Shown one piece after another: positions 18,351 to 28,123 of a stretch of 64,000 nucleotides of DNA. The stretch is taken from assembly GCA_018646675.1 (NCBI GenBank), contig JABGUH010000044.1, positions 1-64,000 of the forward strand, read 5' to 3'. The DNA comes from Bdellovibrionales bacterium. Lineage in GTDB: Bacteria; Bdellovibrionota; Bacteriovoracia; Bacteriovoracales; Bacteriovoracaceae. The notes beneath the pieces are model-generated. The model was given only the letters and a program-made list of their open reading frames with translations. It did no database searches and was not told where the DNA came from. Position numbers and translations under genes: made by a program. Within the stretch, counting starts at the first letter, position 1. Each line of letters starts with the position of its first letter.

Positions 18351-19102
18351 TGGGCAGACTCCACATTAGAGGTTTCGGGGCCATATTGGTGAACAAACTC
18401 TTTTTTGCTAATGAGATCTCCTGTTCGAGAGAAAATTAAGATTGTGAACTTTAGATTAGATACAAGTTGCTTGATTGGCATCCTGATCTCAACTGGACGA
18501 AAACGGGTGGCAGCAAATGACTCTCCGGATGTATAGTATATTTGCTGCTGCTCATTTGCCATACTGTTGGGAGGATGAACAGTGATCTTGTTTAACTGTT
18601 GCAGTAAAACAAAAATTCGCCCTGCAATCTTTTGGGCACCTTCAGATGTATTAACAATTCGAAAGTTCAACTTGGCAATACCACTCTTGGTCGTTATCTC
18701 AAAACCTTCAAAGCTTACAACATTTGTTAAGGATAGATCCTTGTGGGCCAAGGGAATTTTAAACAGGGGGAATATCACTTGGTCACTACTTTGGGAGGTT
18801 GAGGAAATCTTTTTTTGGAGCTGGATATTTAATTGTTGTGAATGGTCAAAACTCTCTTGTAACTCTTTTTTCTCATGTTGCAGCCGGCTGACCTGCTCTG
18901 GCACCATCGAGATAATTTCATTTCTTAATGTGTGGAAGTAGCGCACTCCGGCCAGGAGTAAAAATAGAGAGACTAGTCCCACGGTAGGCATGATAACTAG
19001 AAAAAAAATAGGGAGAGTTGGGGCGATATAAAACATCTGGGGGTTTTTACGTTCCCGATAGACGACGATAGACATTTTAGAGGGGAGTAGTTTTTTTAAC
19101 AT
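18347..19102 (-). CDS. Membrane protein with coiled coil, bactofilin partner candidate
   Basis: The protein has 251 residues. A basic N-terminus is followed by one membrane helix (PIFFLVIMPTVGLVSLFLLL) and a coiled coil at about 70-105 (EQVSRLQHEKKELQ). A beta-rich periplasmic domain with FRIVNTSEGAQKIAGRIFVLL follows. It is translationally coupled to the bactofilin and lies 12 bases after the L,D-transpeptidase gene. It may link the cytoplasmic bactofilin to the wall enzyme. I do not recognise a named family. Confidence 0.55.
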   Translation of the reverse strand: MLKKLLPSKMSIVVYRERKNPQMFYIAPTLPIFFLVIMPTVGLVSLFLLLAGVRYFHTLRNEIISMVPEQVSRLQHEKKELQESFDHSQQLNIQLQKKISSTSQSSDQVIFPLFKIPLAHKDLSLTNVVSFEGFEITTKSGIAKLNFRIVNTSEGAQKIAGRIFVLLQQLNKITVHPPNSMANEQQQIYYTSGESFAATRFRPVEIRMPIKQLVSNLKFTILIFSRTGDLISKKEFVHQYGPETSNVESAQ

Positions 19103-19113
19103 TATCTCGTCAT

Positions 19114-20175
19114 CTACTTGGTGTTTTGGGAGAGGGGAGAAGCGGGGGTGTCCTTCTCGGATGAGAAAAATCTCATTGAGGGGTGAAATACCAGCTGCTG
19201 ATCTTCCCTACCTTCGTGATTAAGTTTACTCCAGATTTCGGAGACAATTTTCCACTGATATGATGCATTTTTTTCCAGGTAGAGCGTCTTCTTTCCACTA
19301 TCATTGATGGAGCGTGAGCTGTAGTGCTGACGAAAAGTGATGGTGGCATAGTTTAATGTTTGAAATATTGAGATATTATCGATTCTGATCGTTGGTTGAC
19401 CTGAGCGTTGAAATAGAGTGCGTTTATATTTGGAGAACTGCTGGTAGTTACCTCGAAAGCGGTCGTGAAACTTTTGTGGGTGGTAAAAGTTGATATAGCT
19501 GGAGAACTTCTCCTGTTGCCAACTATCTATCCATTGATTGACCAGATTCAACAGTTGAGCTCGATTGCGATACCAGCTATCTCTACTTAGATAGTGCATA
19601 TCCTGCACTACAATTAGCGGAGTTTTCTTTAGTTCAATATATTTAGAGATATCAATCAGGTCTTGGTTGGCAACCACCAGACAACCCCTAGAGTCTAACC
19701 CCTTCTCAATCCTGGTTTCATCATTAGTCGAGTGGAGCCAGATGCCACTGCCTCCTTTATGTAGACGGTGGTCCACTGGGTTGGGGTAGTTGATAACAAA
19801 AGAGCCGATCCCGTAGATCTCTCCTTTCTTCTTTCCAAACATCTTAATTAGACTTTCATGAGGGATAAAGCTGGTAAATTGGTATATTCCTTCCGGTGTA
19901 CGGTGATCCCCCTGGGCACTTTTATCGCCGGCAATTTTGCCCGAAGCCATTTGGTAGGAGTGTAGAAGTTGAATACTCCCCTGGGGATTGCGCTGGAAAA
20001 GGTGGAGTTTATGAGTCGACTTCTCTGCAATTAGAATATGGTGAGAGAAGAGTGGATCAGTCAGAAGTAGGGAGGCTGGCAGCAGATTTGTTATGGGAGG
20101 GGCCGGTGCGGCCAGCTGAAACATCGGGTATATTAGCGATAATACTGCCAATACTGCTATTAAAATGTTTTTCAC
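19114..20175 (-). CDS. L,D-transpeptidase (YafK/ErfK type)
   Basis: The 353-residue exported protein has the YkuD-type catalytic motif: His in WLHSTND and Cys near residue 160 in LDSRGCLVV. Upstream segments YQFTSFIPHE and GIGSFVINYPNP fit the YafK/ErfK subgroup. The C-terminal 120 residues resemble an NTF2/SnoaL-like fold (WIDSWQQEKFSSYINFYHP; YATITFRQHY). It forms 3-3 crosslinks or attaches proteins to peptidoglycan. It is first in an operon with a membrane protein and a bactofilin. Confidence 0.85.
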   Translation of the reverse strand: MKNILIAVLAVLSLIYPMFQLAAPAPPITNLLPASLLLTDPLFSHHILIAEKSTHKLHLFQRNPQGSIQLLHSYQMASGKIAGDKSAQGDHRTPEGIYQFTSFIPHESLIKMFGKKKGEIYGIGSFVINYPNPVDHRLHKGGSGIWLHSTNDETRIEKGLDSRGCLVVANQDLIDISKYIELKKTPLIVVQDMHYLSRDSWYRNRAQLLNLVNQWIDSWQQEKFSSYINFYHPQKFHDRFRGNYQQFSKYKRTLFQRSGQPTIRIDNISIFQTLNYATITFRQHYSSRSINDSGKKTLYLEKNASYQWKIVSEIWSKLNHEGREDQQLVFHPSMRFFSSEKDTPASPLSQNTK

Positions 20176-20359
20176 TCTATTAAACCCTCGCTAAATAATA
20201 CAAGTTTAGGTAACTGCGATTTGGAGCAGACAGGAATTCTACTATCTTTTTCTAGGATTTGTCCTCTTTTTTGAGTCGGTTATTACTGTGGGATACATTT
20301 TCCACCAATGTTAAGTTTTTTATCTCCGTGATATTCTTAGTAATAGCGAGGTGTGTTGA

Positions 20360-23300
20360 ATGAAAATTATCTTCTGTTCAAAAGATCAATCTGTGGGGGA
20401 ACTCTCCCAAACTCTAACCAATCACTCTGTGGTGTTTACAGCAGAGTTTGACCAAATTCAACGGGAGGTTAATAGCAGTGAAGAGGTGCTGCTATTTGTT
20501 GACTATGATTTGGGTGAGGAGTGGGGAGAGCGAATTAATAGTCTATTTTTAACCAGCAGTAACGTGATGAGAACTCTGATCGTTTCGGACTGGACACCCG
20601 CTAAAATGAAGGAGCATCAGCACACTAAAGCTGCAATGGATGGTTACTACGTTAAGCCGATTAATATGGAGGTTGTAGAGGAGGCAGTGGATGACTACCA
20701 GGATCTGTTTGCCGCCAAAAGTGTCAGTGCTAAAAGTGAGACTCCTAAGTGGGATGGACCACCAGCTAGTGGCCCAGAAGTAAGTAGTAGTGACAAGTTT
20801 GACCAGAGTGATATATTTCGGGTTGACGACTTGATGGATGAGGATACTAACTCCTCGCGTAGTTTCAGTGATACCTTTATCGGTGAGCTTGCTCGTGAGA
20901 GTCGTCCAGATGGTAGTGATGAATTTGCACTAAATCTAGATAGTAATATAAATCAGAAGGCAGAAGATGCGGCCAGCGATGTTGCGCCACTACAGGAGAG
21001 TACTTCAGAAAATTTAGGTGATGATCCATTCGACTCGTCGGACCTCTTTGGAGAGGCTGATCAGTTTAGTGTTAGTGAGGGGTTACCTGATTTAGCACCG
21101 ACCGAAGCCGTAGCTGATAGTGCAAATGCTGCAAATATTGTAAAGAAAGATGTAGAGAGCACTCCGGCCCCAGCTCCTGTTATAGAAGATGATGAATTTG
21201 CATTGGAGTTAGGGCCAGGCAGTAGTGATAATCTAGAGGTGGAGAGCACTCCTCTGGTCACTAGTAAAGTAGAGTTAGATAGTGCTGGAGTAGTTGATTC
21301 AGTTGAAGGTAGCACCGAGGGAGAAGTTGATCTTGCTTTTGACGATGGGGTAGATCTTTCTGTTGATGCTGGTGTTGAACCTGCGACTAATGACAGGGTT
21401 GAGCTTGCTGCCGATGATAGTGTTGATCTAGGCGTTGATCAGGGTGATGATTTTGCAACTGATGATAATTTTATGTCGGAAGCTGTTGATAGTGGGATAG
21501 ATCTTTTTGAAGGTGAGTCGGATCAAGCGGCAGATTTTGAAAATGAGTTTAAAGATAGCGTAGATTCTGCTCCTGATCAAAGTGTCACTCTTGATGTTGG
21601 CACGGATGAAGGTGTCGCACTTGATGCTGTTGTTGATGAAGGTATCTCTCTTGATGCTGGTGCGGATGAAGGTCTCGCTTTTGATAGTGTGGCAGAGGAG
21701 AGCGGAGATGTTGAGAGTAGCTTAGTTGAAGAGGAAGAGTTCAATTTATCTAGTGATAATGAGATGACTGATGATGTACTAGATCGAATGTTTTCTAGCG
21801 CAACTAACCGTCAGTTTGAGGATAGTACAGGTGGACGTCAGAAGTGGATTAGCGAGAGCGTTGATCTACCTGGCCCCAAGCAATCGGAAGACTCAACAGG
21901 TTGGATTAGTGATGCCCCAGTTACTGCTGCCACAAGAAGTGAGCCGGAGAGTATGCTTGGTGGAGAGATTACAAATATTGCGGAACTGCGCGAGCAGCGC
22001 GATGAGCGAGAGAGTCAGGAGCAGCAGCAAGAGCAGTATAATAAGGGCACCTCTTCGCCTCGATCAGTGCCCCTTGTCTCCAGTGAGAATGAGGCACGGG
22101 AGTTATTTGAAGGTCAGTATCGCCAAGCGGAACAGGAGCGGGCCCGAGAGCTGGCCCAGATGGCATGTCGTCAGGCATCTGAGCAGACCCAGGTTTTGGC
22201 CGATGCCAAAGCGCGACTAGATGCTCATGAGCAGGAGGAGCGGTTGGTGGCCGAAGAGGAGTCTCGGCTGTTGGCGCTACAAGAGATAGAGAGAAAGAGC
22301 GCTGAAATTGCCAATAAAAGTGTTTTTGATGCTGAAGTAGAGGGGGAAGAGCGACTATTAAGCGCCTTGGTGGAAGTGCGGGAGTCAATTGATGAGATCG
22401 AGGATCAAGGAGTAGATCTAAAGCTAGTAGCTGAGGAGCCTCCAGTCGGTGTTGTCAGAGAGGACTTTGAAGACATCTCCTATGGGTCACTTGAGGGCTT
22501 TGCCCATGATGAGAGTATTGATGCTACACGAGTTATTCCAGACTTGGATCTGCTAACAGGAGTGAGGGCACTACCTGAGGAGAGTGATGCTGGCCTTGAT
22601 AGTAGTTTAGAGGCCGATAGCGACAGCTCCCTAGCTCAAGCGGAACTATTTGCAGATAGCTTAGCAGAGAATAAAGAGGGAGGGGATTTTGAGTTAGGCG
22701 ATCTCAAACAGAGTGATCTTGGGCTCGATGAGCGTGGTGAACTTCAACAAGAACAGGCATTAAAAGAGCAAGAGAGACTTAAGGGACAGATCGGTGAAGG
22801 TGTTGAGCAGGAACTTGATATTGCAATGTTGGAGGCGATGAGTAGTAATGTCTCTGCCCTGGCCGATGATGCAGAACCTTTGGAGATAAGTGGTGATACA
22901 GATCTAGCAACAAGTACCGATGATCTAATGGCAAAAACTGATGAGGATGAGACACTCCAGATGGATGTGGATCTATCACCAATCGAAGGTCTGGAAGACT
23001 CTGTAGCTAGTGGTGACAGTAGTCAACAAGAGTTTCGTTATGATCGTGATAAGGGAGATGATAAGGAGAGTTCCATCTCCACTGCTGCGGTAAGAGTAGA
23101 CTCCGATGAGCTATTCCGCTCTTCAATTACCATCAATAACTTAAGAGAGGAGCGTGAAGGGCTCTTAGTCGAGTTGGATACGGCAAGAGTTGAGACTCGT
23201 GAGGAAAAACGTAGTGCGCTGGGATATCGTGCCGAGTTGGATGAGGTAAAAATTGAGCTAGCCATTTTGAAAAAACGGTACCATTCTCAATTAGATGACC

Positions 23301-23713
23301 TCCAAGATAAATTGCGTGTGGAGATGGATCGCAAGTTGATCTATGAAGAGAAGATTAAGCGCTTTGATAGTGAAGTTGAACGATTGAACTCTAAGTTGAG
23401 AATCGATGTTTCTCAAGTTAAAAAGCGAGAGCAGGAGCTAGAGAATCAGTTAGAGTTACTCCAGTTTGATACTGCTGCTCAGATTGAAAGCCGAGATAAG
23501 AAGATCATCTCCTTGAAACGTCATATTGATGCCATGGAGTTCAATATGGAGACGATGGAGATTCATAAACAGAAGGCTTTGGCGGAAAAAGAGCAAGTTT
23601 CTCAACGGTTGGATCGTGTGATGAAGACATTGAGAGGGTCAGTGGATATGTTGGAAGATGAGGTGACTCCTTTGGGAGATGATGAAATTATTCGAAGAAT
23701 GAGTGACCGTTAA
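20360..23713 (+). CDS. Receiver-like, acidic-repeat and coiled-coil protein (1117 aa)
   Basis: Residues 1-115 form a receiver-like domain with a possible phospho-Asp in LLFVDYDLG and the conserved Lys in YYVKPIN. A very long Asp/Glu/Ser-rich stretch follows. Near residues 415-440 it has short repeats of the type DEGxxLDAxxDEG. Residues 940-1095 form a coiled coil with many KxEE heptads. The layout (receiver, disordered acidic region, coil) recalls the polarity and motility scaffolds FrzS, AglZ and RomR of myxobacteria. No HTH or catalytic domain is seen. A diguanylate cyclase follows after a hairpin, suggesting a shared signalling role. Confidence 0.65.
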   Translation: MKIIFCSKDQSVGELSQTLTNHSVVFTAEFDQIQREVNSSEEVLLFVDYDLGEEWGERINSLFLTSSNVMRTLIVSDWTPAKMKEHQHTKAAMDGYYVKPINMEVVEEAVDDYQDLFAAKSVSAKSETPKWDGPPASGPEVSSSDKFDQSDIFRVDDLMDEDTNSSRSFSDTFIGELARESRPDGSDEFALNLDSNINQKAEDAASDVAPLQESTSENLGDDPFDSSDLFGEADQFSVSEGLPDLAPTEAVADSANAANIVKKDVESTPAPAPVIEDDEFALELGPGSSDNLEVESTPLVTSKVELDSAGVVDSVEGSTEGEVDLAFDDGVDLSVDAGVEPATNDRVELAADDSVDLGVDQGDDFATDDNFMSEAVDSGIDLFEGESDQAADFENEFKDSVDSAPDQSVTLDVGTDEGVALDAVVDEGISLDAGADEGLAFDSVAEESGDVESSLVEEEEFNLSSDNEMTDDVLDRMFSSATNRQFEDSTGGRQKWISESVDLPGPKQSEDSTGWISDAPVTAATRSEPESMLGGEITNIAELREQRDERESQEQQQEQYNKGTSSPRSVPLVSSENEARELFEGQYRQAEQERARELAQMACRQASEQTQVLADAKARLDAHEQEERLVAEEESRLLALQEIERKSAEIANKSVFDAEVEGEERLLSALVEVRESIDEIEDQGVDLKLVAEEPPVGVVREDFEDISYGSLEGFAHDESIDATRVIPDLDLLTGVRALPEESDAGLDSSLEADSDSSLAQAELFADSLAENKEGGDFELGDLKQSDLGLDERGELQQEQALKEQERLKGQIGEGVEQELDIAMLEAMSSNVSALADDAEPLEISGDTDLATSTDDLMAKTDEDETLQMDVDLSPIEGLEDSVASGDSSQQEFRYDRDKGDDKESSISTAAVRVDSDELFRSSITINNLREEREGLLVELDTARVETREEKRSALGYRAELDEVKIELAILKKRYHSQLDDLQDKLRVEMDRKLIYEEKIKRFDSEVERLNSKLRIDVSQVKKREQELENQLELLQFDTAAQIESRDKKIISLKRHIDAMEFNMETMEIHKQKALAEKEQVSQRLDRVMKTLRGSVDMLEDEVTPLGDDEIIRRMSDR

Positions 23714-23720
23714 TCCCGGT

Positions 23721-23739
23721 ATTGAGCAATAGGCTCAAT
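23721..23739 (+). terminator. Intercistronic hairpin
   Basis: ATTGAGC and GCTCAAT form a 7-base-pair stem with a 5-base loop between the stop of the acidic protein and the diguanylate cyclase start. There is no T-tract, so attenuation or RNA processing is as likely as termination. Confidence 0.3.
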
Positions 23740-23755
23740 CCCAGCAGAGAATATA

Positions 23756-24724
23756 ATGTGGCATAAATCTCTATTTGATTTCTTTTTTCAGGGTACCTCT
23801 TGGGATTCACTGGCAGTGTTATTGGAAGAGCTCAATCAACTAATCCACGATAAAGATGGAAAACTGGTTGAGATAGTTCTAAGTATTACTGAGCAAGAAC
23901 AGAGTGTTTTGTGGAACCGTAGAATCGAGCACGGCGCTCAATCTGTGCCGGTAATGGAGATGTTTCGAGCGGTATACACTGCTTATGATGGTAGTGAGCG
24001 CTGGATGTTTGAAAAGAGACAGGATGGACGTTCATATCTAGTAATCTTTTTAGGCTTAATTAATGGGCAGCAAATATGGGCGGTTATTACTGGAGGCTTA
24101 AAAGAGCGTGCTGGTGATACGCAACAAAGTGATGATGTTGAGCTTGGACGTTACTTGCGTACTTTTTTGTTGGAGGCGATAAAAAATGAACAATTGCTAG
24201 ATTACTCTCAGCTGATCTATGCAGATGAAGTTACAGGGTTATTCAACGTTAGGAAGTTACATGAGGACTTGGATCAAGCAGTTAGTCGTTATTTGAAAAG
24301 TAGTTTTCCTTTTGCAGTGCTTTTTATTGATGTTGACCATTTTAAAAATGTCAATGATGATCATGGACACTTGGTGGGGACACAAATACTAAATGATTTG
24401 GGCAGGCTGCTGAAGAATAATTTACGTCGTCACGATAGTATCTATCGTTATGGTGGGGATGAGTTTGTAGTACTGCTTCAAGGCAAAAATATTCAAGCAG
24501 CGAAAGTCGCAGGAGAGAGGCTGTTGGGAATTATCAAGGGCCATCCATTTAATATTATAGGAGCTAAAAAGATGCATATATCGGTTTCGATTGGAATCGC
24601 TGAGTGCTCTTCTATGTCGTCCTCTAAAGAGGATGTCATCTATTTAGCAGATCGTATGATGTATCAAGCAAAGTATCGAGGGCGGGGACAAGTCTGCCTG
24701 GCAAGTGAGGTTCACTCCGCATAG
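23756..24724 (+). CDS. Diguanylate cyclase (GGDEF)
   Basis: The protein has 322 residues. The C-terminal half is a GGDEF domain: VTGLFNVRKL, LFIDVDHFKNVND and the intact active-site signature RYGGDEFVVLL. The product-inhibition I-site RRHD lies five residues before GGDEF, so it should be an active, feedback-inhibited synthase of cyclic di-GMP. The N-terminal 150 residues form a sensor-like region with no clear family and no membrane helices. Its product could be read by the PilZ-ParA fusion at 36200-37381, the one PilZ protein seen in this window; that link is inference. Confidence 0.9.
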   Translation: MWHKSLFDFFFQGTSWDSLAVLLEELNQLIHDKDGKLVEIVLSITEQEQSVLWNRRIEHGAQSVPVMEMFRAVYTAYDGSERWMFEKRQDGRSYLVIFLGLINGQQIWAVITGGLKERAGDTQQSDDVELGRYLRTFLLEAIKNEQLLDYSQLIYADEVTGLFNVRKLHEDLDQAVSRYLKSSFPFAVLFIDVDHFKNVNDDHGHLVGTQILNDLGRLLKNNLRRHDSIYRYGGDEFVVLLQGKNIQAAKVAGERLLGIIKGHPFNIIGAKKMHISVSIGIAECSSMSSSKEDVIYLADRMMYQAKYRGRGQVCLASEVHSA

Positions 24725-24749
24725 ATGGAAATCTTTTAGAGGTATTTTA

Positions 24750-25835
24750 GTGATTCTATTGGTAATTAGTGATTTACATCTTGGCCGTGGGAAGTATTTT
24801 AAAAATGGTCATCTTAATATATTAGAGGATTTTTTTGAAGATAGTCGCTTCTATGAATTTTTAGATTACTACAGCAGTGAATCCTACTATTGGGAGAGCA
24901 TTCACTTGGTTTTAAATGGTGATATCTTCAATCTGATTCAAGTTGATGTTGAAGGTGTCTTCAACCATGTAATTGATGCTCAGATTGTCTGTGCGACATT
25001 AGACCGGATAGCGGCAGGACACACTCTCTTCTTTAATGCGATCAAGACATTCCTCTCTCGACCCAATAAGAAAATATCCTACGTGATTGGAAACCATGAT
25101 ATTGGTATGTCCTTTCCAGAGGCACAAGAACACTTAAACGACATGCTTGGATATAAGCTGGATTACAGTTTCGTATGGGAGCAGCATGGTGTCTATGTTG
25201 AGCATGGACATCAGTATGAAGCGATCAATATGGTGCCAGCGAATCGTCTTTTTATGGATGGTCCCAATGGTAAGACGATTTTAAACCTACCCTGGGGAAC
25301 TCTATTTTGTATTTTGGCACTTCCTAAATTGAAAAAAGATCGCCCCTATCTGGACAAGGTGCGGCCGATGGCATCATATGTGAAGTGGTGTCTCTTTCAC
25401 GATTTTACCTTCTTTTTAAAAATGGCATTGATCGTGGTGGGACATATTATTCAGACTAGTTTTGCGCAATATACCAAGCAGAATCGAAATTTTAAGACCT
25501 CATTGAAGTTATTAAAACAGGTTACCATCTACCCCAAGTATGGCAAAATTGCCAAACGGATATTTCGCAAGCGCCCCAACTTACATACTGTGATTATTGG
25601 TCATACTCATCTATACGAGTGGAGAAAGTTTCGTGGCAACCGCTACTACTTCAATACTGGTACTTGGAATCCAATTCCGTCGATCGATGCAGGTTTACAT
25701 GAGAGTGTTGCCCGCCTCAACTATACAATTTTAGAGTTACATCCCAAGTCGGGGACTATCCGTTCCGCAGCACTGAACAGTTGGCAGGGAACATGGAAGC
25801 CATTTAAAGAAGAGGTTTGGACTGACTTTACCTGA
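24750..25835 (+). CDS. Calcineurin-like metallophosphoesterase
   Basis: The protein has about 361 residues. It carries the metal-binding motifs of the superfamily in order: ISDLHLGRG, LNGDIFNL, VIGNHDIGM, EHGHQYE and IIGHTHLYEW. LpxH (lipid A precursor hydrolase) is one such family, but this protein is longer and has a hydrophobic stretch near 225-245. I chose the GTG at 24750, with AGAGG upstream; an earlier GTG at 24705 would overlap the cyclase gene. Its end overlaps the convergent M1 peptidase gene by eight bases. Confidence 0.75.
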   Translation: MILLVISDLHLGRGKYFKNGHLNILEDFFEDSRFYEFLDYYSSESYYWESIHLVLNGDIFNLIQVDVEGVFNHVIDAQIVCATLDRIAAGHTLFFNAIKTFLSRPNKKISYVIGNHDIGMSFPEAQEHLNDMLGYKLDYSFVWEQHGVYVEHGHQYEAINMVPANRLFMDGPNGKTILNLPWGTLFCILALPKLKKDRPYLDKVRPMASYVKWCLFHDFTFFLKMALIVVGHIIQTSFAQYTKQNRNFKTSLKLLKQVTIYPKYGKIAKRIFRKRPNLHTVIIGHTHLYEWRKFRGNRYYFNTGTWNPIPSIDAGLHESVARLNYTILELHPKSGTIRSAALNSWQGTWKPFKEEVWTDFT

Positions 25836-27939
25836 CAATGCTCCAGATGCCGCCGGCCTGCTTACGCCCTTCCAGATTAAAAATTAGAAAGCTATATTTT
25901 CCGTAGTGGGGAAGCTTGCCTAAAACTGTCGCTGCTGCTTCCTGGGTTGGAGAGAGCAGAAGTGTTACCTGTTCTCCCTGGTAGTTTAACGCTAGAAGAG
26001 CACTATGTTTATCTAGCTCAAACTCCTGGCCGCTACTTTTAATAATCACCTTCCCATCTCGAACTGTAAATTGTCTGCTTTGGATTAGCAGCTTTTGAAG
26101 TAACGGCGTCGCTAACTGATGTTGATCAACTACCAGCAAGATATTGCGGTCTAATTTGAGTTGAGCTAACTCAGTGGTTGAAGCAAATATGGTTTCACTG
26201 GGATCTGCTCCGCTCTGATGAGCCTCCTGGGCTTTTGTCAGTGCTGCTTGTAGCATTTTACTGGTGGGAAACGTTGTCACGTAACGAAACTGTTGCCCGC
26301 CCCAAAAACGGCTGAGAGTGGATGGATTCTCTCCATCAGTTAGATCGCGCATCAGATTGAAGTATGGATCAATTACTACCTGGGTGACTTTCCCATCAGT
26401 TGGTACTTGGAATAATTGATTTTTTTGAGAGATCTTAACCTTAATGGTGGAGTTCGCGCCACTGCTATAAGTTAGCTGGAGTGGGATTGTCGCAGTAAAT
26501 GGTTTGGCGGTGTGTTGCTTGATTCTAAGTTTAACCTTGCCGGCAGGGGCATTCTCAAGGGAGGCCGTAAGCTTAAGGTTCTCGGTACGCTCAATCCACT
26601 GCTGAAAAAAGTAGTTCAATGAGTCTCCATGATGTCGTTCAAAAATAGCTTGGAGATCTTCCCAGGAGTTATTTAGGTAGCGGCGATTGAGTGCCAGCTC
26701 TTTAAGTGAGTCATCAAATGCTATTGTGCCAATCTCCTGTTTTAACATATGAAAAATCATCATCACCTTCCCATAACCAATTGCTCGTGATGAGGAGTTA
26801 AAACGTGAGACAAATTGCCGGACTGGAAAGACATTACTAATGGTGACTGAATTTTGATATTGCCGTAAACTGTTCAGACGGTACTCCATCGCCTGTTTCG
26901 CACCTTTAATCTCTTCATAAAGGTAGTCTGCTTGAAAAACAGTCAACCCTTCACACCAATTACCTCTCTTCCAGTCCACATAAACGGAGTTGCCCCAGTA
27001 GTTATGGAGTAATTCGTGTCCTAAAGAGGTATCGACGATGAAGTGGTAGGGAATAATATTCTTATCTAATAGTGTGTAACCGGCCATACCGTAGCCAGTA
27101 GAGAAGAAGTTACTCACTACTGCAAATTTTTGATAGGGGTAGACTCCAAAGTATCCCACATAGATGTCCAAATACTCTCGTAGTTTTGTTAGGTAGGAGT
27201 CACTGTGTTCAGCCAATTCGGGGTGGAAGTAGGTTTGTAGCAGAACTCCGCGGTAGAACTCCTCTTTAATTTTAAAGTTATTCGCAATCAGGTGAATCGG
27301 CTCGGTGGGATCAAGGTTCTCCCATACCTCAATCTTATCACCGCGTGTAGGATCTAAAACAGAGTGCTTGAGGTTACCGCTAGTCATTGAGGACCAGGCG
27401 GCAGGAAGTCGTAACTCTATATTGAAGCGAGCGAAATCCTCGCCCACCATGGGGTACCAAGCACTAAGTGGCGCGAGGTAAACTCCAACCGAAGAGATCG
27501 TGGCGCTAATCTCATTGCTGATATTATTGTGGCCCATTCCACCGGAGTTATAATCTTCATCTTTGGGGGCAAATAGGTAGCTGATTTTGACACTACCATT
27601 TTTGAGTTGATCCTTAGAGGGGTAGAGTGGGCGAATGGTCTGGACCGAATTGTTGCTGTTATCAGTGCCACTTTCCCGCTGATAGCTAATCGCCACACCT
27701 TGGATAGATATTTTCAAGGAGCTGATTGAGATGGGGATGGTGACTGTTTCTGGTCGAAAGCCTAGTTCCAACTCATCAATAACGCTAATCGTTTTCGCGC
27801 TTGGGATCAGGTTGAGTTTTAGATTGTGAGTGACAATATCTAGGGTCTGCTCCGCTTGGGTAGTAGCGATAAAGGAGAAGGAGAGGAGAGCAATTAGTGT
27901 CACCATCTGCAATTGGCAAAAAAAATGTCGTTTCTTCAT
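25828..27939 (-). CDS. M1-family metallopeptidase, exported
   Basis: The protein has about 703 residues from the ATG at 27939, where a signal peptide begins (MKKRHFFCQLQMVTLIALLS). The zinc site is HELLH near residue 303 with the third ligand Glu in WCEGLT about 25 residues on, as in aminopeptidase N relatives. YGMAGYTLLD precedes it in place of the GAMEN exopeptidase motif, so specificity may differ. The C-terminal 150 residues are a separate domain of unknown role. It is probably a periplasmic peptidase. Confidence 0.85.
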   Translation of the reverse strand: MKKRHFFCQLQMVTLIALLSFSFIATTQAEQTLDIVTHNLKLNLIPSAKTISVIDELELGFRPETVTIPISISSLKISIQGVAISYQRESGTDNSNNSVQTIRPLYPSKDQLKNGSVKISYLFAPKDEDYNSGGMGHNNISNEISATISSVGVYLAPLSAWYPMVGEDFARFNIELRLPAAWSSMTSGNLKHSVLDPTRGDKIEVWENLDPTEPIHLIANNFKIKEEFYRGVLLQTYFHPELAEHSDSYLTKLREYLDIYVGYFGVYPYQKFAVVSNFFSTGYGMAGYTLLDKNIIPYHFIVDTSLGHELLHNYWGNSVYVDWKRGNWCEGLTVFQADYLYEEIKGAKQAMEYRLNSLRQYQNSVTISNVFPVRQFVSRFNSSSRAIGYGKVMMIFHMLKQEIGTIAFDDSLKELALNRRYLNNSWEDLQAIFERHHGDSLNYFFQQWIERTENLKLTASLENAPAGKVKLRIKQHTAKPFTATIPLQLTYSSGANSTIKVKISQKNQLFQVPTDGKVTQVVIDPYFNLMRDLTDGENPSTLSRFWGGQQFRYVTTFPTSKMLQAALTKAQEAHQSGADPSETIFASTTELAQLKLDRNILLVVDQHQLATPLLQKLLIQSRQFTVRDGKVIIKSSGQEFELDKHSALLALNYQGEQVTLLLSPTQEAAATVLGKLPHYGKYSFLIFNLEGRKQAGGIWSIVR

Positions 27940-28060
27940 AGGCTTATTAACTCCCAAGGCTGGCAATCATTATAATATTTATTTATTAGATTGTTGGACT
28001 TATACCTAAAGGAGATATTTGAGTAAAGCCTCTAGTGGGGGAGTGAGTGAAAAATTACAC

Positions 28061-28087
28061 AAAAAAAGGGCCACTAAACGGTGGCCC
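28061..28087 (-). terminator. Rho-independent terminator after the MamF-like gene
   Basis: On the minus strand GGGCCAC, a 6-base loop and GTGGCCC are followed by a run of seven T. It lies 37 bases past the stop of the MamF/MmsF-like gene and should end the two-gene minus-strand transcript. Confidence 0.8.
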
Positions 28088-28123
28088 TCAAATAATTGAA
28101 ATAGTTAGCTGGTCTTTATCAGC

